Source: JADGHX01 sp040255575
Lineage (GTDB): Bacteria > Pseudomonadota > Gammaproteobacteria > Steroidobacterales > Steroidobacteraceae
Direction: 5' to 3'
DNA: 7,900 bases
NCBI GenBank assembly: GCA_040255575.1
Contig: JBDZVF010000309.1
Location: 1 to 7,900, forward strand
How positions within the stretch are numbered: position 1 is the stretch's first letter; every line of letters begins with the position of its first letter. A model generated the notes under the pieces. That model was not told the DNA's origin. It made no database searches and was given only the letters and a program-made list of their open reading frames with translations. Made by a program: the position numbers and the translations under genes. Positions 1 through 5,921 of the stretch are shown here, one piece after another.

Positions 1-1698
1 GCCGACTTTTCCGATCTGCCGCCGCTCGCATTGGAAGAGGACGACCTGCCTTCGCCCACCGCAGTTGAGATGCCGCGGGGCGCAGCGTTGGGTTCGATCC
101 ACGCGAAAGCGAACGGCGAGGCTGCTGGCGTCTCGTCCACCTCCATGGACGCGGACGCTACTTCCGCTGCGGCGAACTCACGCGCGAGATCCACGGCCGC
201 GAGGGCGAGGGCCATCGCCGGCGCGAAGCCCGCAGGAGCCACTGCGCAGACCCGGAAGGCTTCCGGGAACGCCGCGCCGACAGCGGATGCAACACCGGCT
301 GCCCCGACGACTGCTTCACCCACGGCCGCTGCGCCGTCGAGGGCTGCGATGGCTTCTGCGTCAGCGGCTTCTGCGTCAGCGGCTTCTGCGTCGGCGGCTT
401 CTGCGTCGGCGGCTTCTGCGTCGGCGGCCTCTGCGTCGGCGGCCTCTGCGTCAGGGGCCTCTGCGCCGACGGCCGCCTCGGTGAAGGGCGCGACAGCCGC
501 AGCCGCCGCACCAACGGCGCGCCCGAAACTCTCCATGAAGGCCGGCAGTGGCTCATCGGCTTCGGCTGCCGCGGGTGCGGCTCCGAGCGTCGCGGGTAAC
601 GGCTCCGGCGGCCCGCGCGTGGGTACGAATCTCAGAGCCGTGCCTGCATCGCACGCCCCGGCCACGGCGGCCGCACGCTCCGCAGCCGCGGCTGCTGGGG
701 CCGTACCGCCCGCCGCCGCGCCGTCTGCTCCGGTCTCAACGCCCGCGGCCGCTTCCTCTTCTGCTGGCGCATCCTCTGCCACCGCACCGCCTGCTGCGGC
801 CTCAATACCATCCGCGGCGGCGTCGTCTGCGGCGGCGTCTTCTGCGTCCGTTTCACCTGCTACCGCGTCGCCTGCTATCGGATCGCCTGCTATCGCATCA
901 CCTCCTGCCGCGCCGGCGGTGCCTGTTTCGACAGCGCCTGCTGCTGGCGCCGAAGCACCAACGTCCGCACCCACGCCGCCCATCGCCGTCACACCCGCGC
1001 CGATGGATCGCGACTTCATTGCGCGCAATCAGATTGTCGAGCGATATCTGTCGGGCAAGCTGCCGATCAAGGGCGCCACGGACTTCGAGAAATTCTGCGG
1101 CGAGAACCCGGAGCTGCTGGATGAGCTCGGCCTCCCGGCGCGCGTGAACGCCGGGCTGCGGCTGCTCGAAGCGGCCGGCAAGCCCGAGCCGTGGCAGGAG
1201 CCGCCGAAGCGGTTCTGGGAAAAGCCGCATCTCGCCATCGGCCTTGGCGTCGCGACCATTGCGCTTGCGATCGCGTTGGCGGTGGTGGCGAATGGCAACT
1301 CCGACAAGGCGCGCCACATCGCGAAACTCGAAAAGCAGGTGGCGGATCAGCCGCTGAGCCCTGCGACCTCGACGCGCACCGTGCGACTGCTACCGAGCTA
1401 CAAGGGTGCGTCGAACTCCCCGGCCGTGGTGCTGGGTGGGCCAAACGCGCAGCTCGCGGAGCTCAAGATCGACATGTCGCGCTCGGCGTTCCGCAACTTC
1501 CGCATCACCATGGATCGCATCGATCAGGGGCGGGTGGCGATTCTCCACAACCTGGCGAAGGATTCGAACGGGCACTTGAACATCGCGTTGAATACCTCGG
1601 CGCTTGGGCCGGGGAATTATCAGCTCACGATCGAGGGGGTTACGTGGAAGGGCCAGGTTGAGCCGGATGCGTGGGTGACGATCGGGATTACGCACTGA
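1..1698 (+). CDS. Ala/Ser/Pro-rich single-pass membrane protein, anti-sigma-like layout (5' partial)
   Basis: The reading frame is open from the first base, so the true N-terminus lies outside the window. The TTG at 31 has no visible ribosome binding site and is probably not the start. Numbering residues from that TTG: about 40-324 are almost entirely Ala, Ser, Pro and Thr and should be disordered. Residues 333-381 form a compact helical segment with a VERYLSGKLP motif, like the N-terminal part of anti-sigma proteins, but with one Cys (356) and no zinc motif. A hydrophobic helix at about 401-420 is a clear transmembrane segment. A short charged stretch (425-439) follows, then a likely beta-sandwich ending in LGPGNYQLTIEG (525-536). 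By analogy with anti-sigma proteins the N-terminal side would be cytoplasmic and the C-terminal domain periplasmic; this is inference. Stop is TGA at 1696. Function unknown; a structural envelope protein is an alternative. Certain as a gene, weak on role. Confidence 0.85.
   Translation, partial: ADFSDLPPLALEEDDLPSPTAVEMPRGAALGSIHAKANGEAAGVSSTSMDADATSAAANSRARSTAARARAIAGAKPAGATAQTRKASGNAAPTADATPAAPTTASPTAAAPSRAAMASASAASASAASASAASASAASASAASASAASASGASAPTAASVKGATAAAAAPTARPKLSMKAGSGSSASAAAGAAPSVAGNGSGGPRVGTNLRAVPASHAPATAAARSAAAAAGAVPPAAAPSAPVSTPAAASSSAGASSATAPPAAASIPSAAASSAAASSASVSPATASPAIGSPAIASPPAAPAVPVSTAPAAGAEAPTSAPTPPIAVTPAPMDRDFIARNQIVERYLSGKLPIKGATDFEKFCGENPELLDELGLPARVNAGLRLLEAAGKPEPWQEPPKRFWEKPHLAIGLGVATIALAIALAVVANGNSDKARHIAKLEKQVADQPLSPATSTRTVRLLPSYKGASNSPAVVLGGPNAQLAELKIDMSRSAFRNFRITMDRIDQGRVAILHNLAKDSNGHLNIALNTSALGPGNYQLTIEGVTWKGQVEPDAWVTIGITH
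352..471. repeat. 15-bp tandem repeat, eight units, coding ASASA
   Basis: Eight consecutive in-frame 15-bp units run through the Ala-rich gene. The consensus is GCTTCTGCGTCGGCG, encoding Ala-Ser-Ala-Ser-Ala. Units 1-6 (352-441) differ only at synonymous third positions (GCT/GCC, TCA/TCG). Unit 7 (442-456) ends in Gly and unit 8 (457-471) has drifted to ASAPT. The unit length is a multiple of three, so gain or loss of copies keeps the frame. The drift towards the 3' edge and the near identity of the inner units fit expansion by replication slippage. Confidence 0.9.
853..912. repeat. 15-bp tandem repeat, four units, coding SPA-type pentapeptides
   Basis: Four in-frame 15-bp units start at 853, 868, 883 and 898. 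They encode SPATA, SPAIG, SPAIA and SPPAA, with a core of TCGCCTGCTATCG. This is a second array with the same period as the one at 352-471 but a different sequence, in the same disordered region. The units are more diverged, suggesting an older or less active array. Confidence 0.75.
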
Positions 1699-1720
1699 AG
1701 ATTTCGCCCACCATGCGCTC

Positions 1721-2371
1721 TCAGGCGCCTTCTACACGCTGGAGCGTCACGAGGTGACGCTCTTCATTCAACCCGGGTACGTTGAGCGCGCGCACCTCGA
1801 GCACTCTCCACGCTGAGGGTACGCGGGCAATCTCCTCGTCCGGCCGTTTACCCTTCATCGCGAGCACGCGCGTTTGCGGGCCGCAGAGCGGAGTCACGAG
1901 CTTCAGCAACTCCGGCAGCGCGGCGAACGCGCGCGCAATCACGGTATCGAACGGCTTCGCAGCCTTGAACGACTCGCTGCGCGCATGAACCGCCGTGACG
2001 TTCGACAACCCGAGCAGGTGCGCCGCGTGCCCCACGAAACGCACCTTCTTGTTGTTCGAATCGATGAGCGTGAACTGCCGCCCCGGCTCGACCACCGCGA
2101 GCGGCAGACCCGGAAAGCCCGCCCCCGTCCCGACATCCGCCACCGTCGTCCCGTGCAACGCGGACTGCACGGAAAGGCTGTCGAGCAGATGATGCGTGAT
2201 CATCTCGTCCCGCCGGGTGATCGCCGTGAGGTTGTACGTGCGATTCCAGCGCAGCAGCTCGTCGATGAGCTTCAGCAAGCGATCGGCCGATTCGGGCGCA
2301 AGGGGTGTGCCGAGGGAAGCCGCCGCTTCGATCAGTGCCGACCGTTCATCCACAACGAAACGCTCGCCCAT
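1721..2371 (-). CDS. rsmG: 16S rRNA (guanine(527)-N(7))-methyltransferase RsmG
   Basis: The 216-residue protein (E. coli RsmG is 207) transfers a methyl group from S-adenosylmethionine to N7 of G527 in 16S rRNA, in the 530 loop of the small subunit. The family signature is clear: RWNRTYNLTAI at residues 41-51, THHLLDSL at 59-66, the SAM-binding loop DVGTGAGFPG at 79-88, TLIDSNNKKVRF at 101-112, ARAFA at 146-150 and the C-terminal ERHLVTLQR at 204-212. The ATG at 2371 lies 17 nt after the prpD stop; a weak GAAGAG-like ribosome binding site overlaps that stop. The frame stays open a little further upstream but with no better start. It is the last gene of the minus-strand run and converges on the Ala-rich gene. 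Loss of RsmG is known to give low-level streptomycin resistance in several bacteria. Gamma-type sequence; identity firm. Confidence 0.96.
   Translation of the reverse strand: MGERFVVDERSALIEAAASLGTPLAPESADRLLKLIDELLRWNRTYNLTAITRRDEMITHHLLDSLSVQSALHGTTVADVGTGAGFPGLPLAVVEPGRQFTLIDSNNKKVRFVGHAAHLLGLSNVTAVHARSESFKAAKPFDTVIARAFAALPELLKLVTPLCGPQTRVLAMKGKRPDEEIARVPSAWRVLEVRALNVPGLNEERHLVTLQRVEGA
1742..1762 (+). terminator. Candidate hairpin terminator for the plus-strand gene, inside rsmG
   Basis: A perfect 9-bp inverted repeat, GAGCGTCAC then loop GAG then GTGACGCTC, starts 44 nt after the stop of the Ala-rich gene. On the plus strand it is followed by TTCATTC, a poor U-tract. It lies in the 3' end of rsmG, where it encodes the conserved ERHLVTL segment, so the symmetry may be a by-product of coding. 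No other hairpin is visible in the 22 bp between the two convergent genes. Confidence 0.3.
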
Positions 2372-2388
2372 GCAACGTATGGCGCTCT

Positions 2389-3840
2389 TCAGTTCGTCAC
2401 GAGCGTGGCGACGAGCTCATTGACTGGCATCGCGCCAAGCTTCGCCGCATCCCCGAAGGTATCGAAGATCCTCGAGGCCTGCTTCGGCTGGAAGTGCGCG
2501 GCAATCGACTCCTCGAACTTCTTCACGAGCACCGGCATGCCTTCCGTGCGCCGCTTGCGATGGCCAATGGGGAAGTCCACCTGCACGCGCGGCGTCGACG
2601 AGCCATCGCGGAAGAACACCTGAATCGCGTTGCCGATGTAGCGCTTGTCGGGCGCGTAATACTCCTGCGTGAAAGTCGGGTTCTCGCGCACCTGCATCTT
2701 GCTGCGCAGCTCGTCGATGCGCGGATCGCCGGCAACCGTGTCCTCGTAATCTTCCGCCGTGAGGCGACCGAAGATCAGCGGCACCGCCACCATGTACTGA
2801 ATGCAATGATCGCGATCCGCCGGATTGGCGAGCGGCCCGGTCTTGTCGATGATGCGCACGCCCGGTTCCTGCGTTTCGATCACGATGCGATCGATCTCCC
2901 CAAGCCGATCCGCCACGAGCGGATGCAGCTGCATCGCGCATTCCACCGCCGTCTGCGCGTGGAACTCCGCCGGATAGGAAATCTTGAAGAGCACGTTCTC
3001 CATCACATAGCTGCCGAAGGGCTGCGGCAGCGAGAATGGCTTGCCCTTGAACAGCACGTCATAGAAGCCCCAGGTCTTCGCCGACAGCGCGGAGGGATAT
3101 CCCATCTCGCCCTTCAGCGCGATCAACGCATGCCGCACACCGCGCGAAGTCGCGTCCCCGGCCGCCCAGCTCTTGCGCGAGCCCGTGTTGGGCGCATGCC
3201 GATACGTGCGCAACGCGCCTCCATCGATCCAGGCGTTCGAGACCGCGTTGATGATCTGCTCCCGCGTCCCGCCCAGCATCGCCGTGACAACCGCGGTGGT
3301 AGCCACCCGCACCAGGATCACGTGATCCAGCCCCACGCGATTGAAGCTGTTCTCCAGCGCGAGCACGCCCTGGATCTCGTGCGCCTTGATCATCGCCGTG
3401 AGCACGTCCCGCACGGTGAGCGGCTTCTGCCCTTCCATCACGCTCTTGCGCGCGAGGTAATCCGCGACAGCGAGGATGCCGCCGAGATTGTCGGACGGAT
3501 GTCCCCACTCCGCCGCGAGCCATGTGTCGTTGAAGTCGAGCCAGCGAACCATCGTGCCGATGTTGAACGCCGCCTGCACCGGATCGAGCTCATATGACGT
3601 GCCAGGCACGCGCGACCCGCCGGGCATCACGGCGCCAGGCACCACGGGCCCGAGCATGCGCGTGCACGCCGGATATTTCAGGGCTTGGAAGCCGCACGCG
3701 AGCGTATCCATGAGGCAGTAGCGCGCCGTGACATACGCGGCATCGCTCTTGATCTTCGCGGAATGCGCGTAGTCGGCAATCGCAACGACAACGGAATCCG
3801 GGTCCGGACGTTTCGCGGACTTCTCATCGTGGCTCGACAT
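2389..3840 (-). CDS. prpD: 2-methylcitrate dehydratase PrpD
   Basis: PrpD dehydrates 2-methylcitrate to 2-methyl-cis-aconitate, the second dedicated step of the methylcitrate cycle, in the cytoplasm. At 483 residues it has the same length as the E. coli enzyme. It belongs to the MmgE/PrpD family and needs no iron-sulfur cluster. Recognisable family blocks are LDFNDTWLAAEWGHPSDNLG at 101-120, KSWAAGDATSRGVR at 223-236, KTWGFYDVLFKG at 255-266 and KISYPAEFHAQTAVE at 286-300. The ATG at 3840 is 3 nt after the prpC stop, with a weak GAAGAG ribosome binding site 12 nt upstream, so translation is probably coupled. Because PrpD rather than AcnD/PrpF is present, rehydration to 2-methylisocitrate should rely on an aconitase (AcnB type) encoded elsewhere. 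No truncation or missing block seen. Confidence 0.96.
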   Translation of the reverse strand: MSSHDEKSAKRPDPDSVVVAIADYAHSAKIKSDAAYVTARYCLMDTLACGFQALKYPACTRMLGPVVPGAVMPGGSRVPGTSYELDPVQAAFNIGTMVRWLDFNDTWLAAEWGHPSDNLGGILAVADYLARKSVMEGQKPLTVRDVLTAMIKAHEIQGVLALENSFNRVGLDHVILVRVATTAVVTAMLGGTREQIINAVSNAWIDGGALRTYRHAPNTGSRKSWAAGDATSRGVRHALIALKGEMGYPSALSAKTWGFYDVLFKGKPFSLPQPFGSYVMENVLFKISYPAEFHAQTAVECAMQLHPLVADRLGEIDRIVIETQEPGVRIIDKTGPLANPADRDHCIQYMVAVPLIFGRLTAEDYEDTVAGDPRIDELRSKMQVRENPTFTQEYYAPDKRYIGNAIQVFFRDGSSTPRVQVDFPIGHRKRRTEGMPVLVKKFEESIAAHFQPKQASRIFDTFGDAAKLGAMPVNELVATLVTN

Positions 3841-3843
3841 GGT

Positions 3844-5010
3844 TCAGGGCCGCTCTTCGAGGGGGACGAACTTCAGGTTTTCAGGCCCCACGTAATTCGC
3901 GGAAGGCCGGATGATCTTGCCGTCGGCGCGCTGCTCGATCACGTGCGCCGCCCAGCCGGTGGTGCGCGCGATCACAAAGAGCGGCGTGAACATCGCCGTC
4001 GGCACACCCATGAGGTGATAGGACACGGCGGAGAACCAATCGAGATTCGGGAACATCTTCTTGAGCGACATCATCTCGCTCTCGATGCGCTCGGCGATCC
4101 TGAACGCCTTCATGTCGCCGGCTTCGGTGCTGAGCTCGCGCGCCACTTCCTTGATGATCTGATTGCGCGGGTCGGACACCGTGTACACCGGATGGCCGAA
4201 GCCGATGATCACCTCCTTGTTGTCAACCCGCGTGCGGATGTCCGCCGCGGCTTCGTCGGGAGTCTGATAGCGGCTCTGAATCTCGAAAGCGACTTCATTG
4301 GCGCCGCCGTGCTTGGGTCCGCGCAGCGCACCGATAGCGCCGGTGAGGCACGAATACATATCCGACCCCGTGCCCGCGATCACGCGCGCGGCAAACGTCG
4401 AGGCGTTAAACTCATGCTCCGCATAAAGGATGAGCGACGTATGCATCGCCCGCACCCAGGACTCCGACGGCTGCCGACGATGCAGCAGATGCAGGAAGTG
4501 CCCGCCAACCGAATCGTCTTCCGTCTCAACGTGAATCGGCTGCCCGGAGTGGCTGTAGTGATACCAGTACGTGAGCATGGAACCGAGCGATGCCACAAGC
4601 CGATCCGCGATCTCCCGCGCGCCGGCGGCATTGTGATCGTCCTTTTCCGGCAAAGCGCAGCCGAGTGCTGAAACGCCGGTGCGCATCACGTCCATGGGAT
4701 GCGTTGCTGCAGGGAGTGCCTCGAGCGCCGTACGAACCACGGTGGGCAGGCCGCGCAGCCCCTTCAGCTTTTCCTTGTAGGCGGTGAGCTCCGCGCGATT
4801 CGGCAGCCGCCCGTGAATCAGCAGATGCGCGATCTCTTCGAACTCGCAGCGCGTGGCGATCTCGAGGATGTCATAGCCGCGATAGTGAAGATCGTTACCG
4901 GTGCGCCCCACCGTGCACAGCGCGGTGTTGCCCGCCACGATGCCCGACAGTGCGACGGATTTCTTGGCCTTCGGGGCGGCAAGATTGCTTTCCTGAGTCA
5001 TGGCGCTCAT
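3844..5010 (-). CDS. prpC: 2-methylcitrate synthase PrpC
   Basis: PrpC condenses propionyl-CoA with oxaloacetate to give 2-methylcitrate and CoA. It is a short citrate-synthase-fold protein (388 residues) without the N-terminal extension of GltA. Residues matching the citrate synthase active site are present: His199 in EHEFNAST, His234 in GPKHGGANE, His273 in GFGHPVY, Asp324 in LDWFSA and Arg349 in VIARTTGW. The stretch LDWFSAVSYHLMGVPTAM (323-340) and the RPSANYVGP tail (369-377) are typical of methylcitrate synthases rather than housekeeping citrate synthases. The first ATG (5010) overlaps the prpB stop as ATGA. A second in-frame ATG at 5001 (Met4) has AGGA at the better spacing of 10 nt, so the mature start may be Met4. 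PrpC enzymes often accept acetyl-CoA weakly as well. Confidence 0.96.
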   Translation of the reverse strand: MSAMTQESNLAAPKAKKSVALSGIVAGNTALCTVGRTGNDLHYRGYDILEIATRCEFEEIAHLLIHGRLPNRAELTAYKEKLKGLRGLPTVVRTALEALPAATHPMDVMRTGVSALGCALPEKDDHNAAGAREIADRLVASLGSMLTYWYHYSHSGQPIHVETEDDSVGGHFLHLLHRRQPSESWVRAMHTSLILYAEHEFNASTFAARVIAGTGSDMYSCLTGAIGALRGPKHGGANEVAFEIQSRYQTPDEAAADIRTRVDNKEVIIGFGHPVYTVSDPRNQIIKEVARELSTEAGDMKAFRIAERIESEMMSLKKMFPNLDWFSAVSYHLMGVPTAMFTPLFVIARTTGWAAHVIEQRADGKIIRPSANYVGPENLKFVPLEERP

Positions 5011-5903
5011 TTCCTGTCGTCATTCGACGAGCCGAACAGCTCATCGAGTTTCTTTTCGTATGCGAGGTAGCCGAGCTTCTCGTAGAGATCAGCGCGCGTC
5101 TGCATGAGCGGCACCACGCTCTTCTGCGTGCCATCGCGGCGGATCGCGCCGTACACATCGAGCGCGGCCTTGCTCATCGCGCGGAACGCGGAGAGCGGAT
5201 ACAGCACCAGCCGCACACCGACCGATGCCAGCTCCTGCGTGGTGAAGTACGGCGTACTGCCGAACTCGGTAAGGTTCGCGAGCACCGGCACTTTGACGGC
5301 TGAGGTGAACTGCCGGTATTCCTCGAGCGTGGTGAGCGCTTCGGCGAAGATCATGTCAGCGCCGGCTTCCACGTACTTCACCGCGCGCTCCACTGCGGCC
5401 TGCTGACCCTCGACTGCGTGAGCATCCGTGCGCGCCATCACGACGAACTGCGAATCGGTTCGTCCATCGACGGCGGACTTGATGCGATCGATCATCTCCT
5501 GCGCCGGCACGAGCTCCTTGCCCGGGCGATGGCCGCAGCGCTTCGCCGCGACCTGATCTTCCAGGTGCATGCCCGCCGCGCCGGATTTGATGAGCTGGCT
5601 GCACGTGCGCGCGATGCTGAAGGCACCGCCCCAGCCCGTGTCAGCATCGACGAGGAGCGGCAACTTGGTTGCGGCAGTAATTCGTCGCACGTCTTCGCAC
5701 ACGTCGTTCAGCGACGTCATGCCAAGATCCGGCAAGCCGAAGGATGCGTTCGCCACGCCGGCGCCGGAAAGATAAATGGCGCGGAAACCGGTGGCTTGCG
5801 CCAGCAACGCACAATACGCGTTGACGGTGCCCACGATCTGCAGCGGACGCTCCTGCTCCAGCGCCGCTCGCAAGCGGGCGCCCGCGGATGGAATCTGTTT
5901 CAT
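5007..5903 (-). CDS. prpB: 2-methylisocitrate lyase PrpB
   Basis: PrpB cleaves 2-methylisocitrate into succinate and pyruvate, the last step of the methylcitrate cycle. The 298 residues form a single PEP mutase/isocitrate lyase TIM barrel. Visible hallmarks are the SGAGVANASFGLPDLGMTS block (46-64), Asp85 and Asp87 in LLVDADTGWG for Mg binding, HLEDQ at 113-117, and KRCGH at 121-125 with the catalytic Cys123. MARTDA (156-161) and YPLSAFRAMSKAAL (235-248) follow. The KRCGH form, the length and the LFG C-terminus separate it from the longer isocitrate lyase AceA and from oxaloacetate decarboxylase relatives. The start at 5903 gives the usual family N-terminus (E. coli PrpB is 296 residues). It lies 18 nt after the acuI stop and has no recognisable Shine-Dalgarno sequence. 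Its stop overlaps the prpC start by 4 nt. Confidence 0.96.
   Translation of the reverse strand: MKQIPSAGARLRAALEQERPLQIVGTVNAYCALLAQATGFRAIYLSGAGVANASFGLPDLGMTSLNDVCEDVRRITAATKLPLLVDADTGWGGAFSIARTCSQLIKSGAAGMHLEDQVAAKRCGHRPGKELVPAQEMIDRIKSAVDGRTDSQFVVMARTDAHAVEGQQAAVERAVKYVEAGADMIFAEALTTLEEYRQFTSAVKVPVLANLTEFGSTPYFTTQELASVGVRLVLYPLSAFRAMSKAALDVYGAIRRDGTQKSVVPLMQTRADLYEKLGYLAYEKKLDELFGSSNDDRK
5011..5015 (-). promoter_or_regulatory. AGGAA ribosome binding site deciding the prpC start
   Basis: The sequence AGGAA on the minus strand lies within the last codons of prpB. Its AGGA core is only 1 nt from the prpC ATG at 5010, too close for normal initiation, but 10 nt from the in-frame ATG at 5001. 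This favours initiation at Met4, unless reinitiation after the prpB stop uses the ATGA overlap. Confidence 0.5.
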
Positions 5904-5921
5904 GCCGCGATTGTAGCGGAG

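Noticed and set aside
31..33. TTG as the true start of the Ala-rich protein
   Set aside because: The frame is open back to base 1 and there is no ribosome binding site before the TTG, so the gene most likely begins outside the window.
352..471. CRISPR-like array
   Set aside because: Units are 15 bp, directly adjacent with no spacers, and in frame within a coding sequence.
158..556. Minus-strand frame giving QRPPTQRPPTQ-type repeats
   Set aside because: The repetition is the reverse reading of the 15-bp array at 352-471; the plus-strand frame continues into a folded domain and a transmembrane helix.
548..1147. 199-codon Arg/Pro/Leu-rich plus-strand frame
   Set aside because: Out-of-frame reading of the Ala/Ser/Pro region; no domain and no start signal.
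1723..1730. AGGCGCCT palindrome at the convergent junction as a terminator
   Set aside because: An 8-bp palindrome without a loop or T-tract cannot form a usable terminator hairpin and is expected by chance in GC-rich sequence.
2305..3597. 430-codon plus-strand open frame antisense to prpD
   Set aside because: It mirrors the high-GC third positions of prpD, its product is Arg/His-rich without any recognisable domain, and it runs through a well-supported gene.
3685..4671. 328-codon plus-strand open frame antisense to prpC
   Set aside because: Arg/His-rich product with no family motif, fully overlapping prpC with its complete active-site set; a composition artefact of GC-rich DNA.
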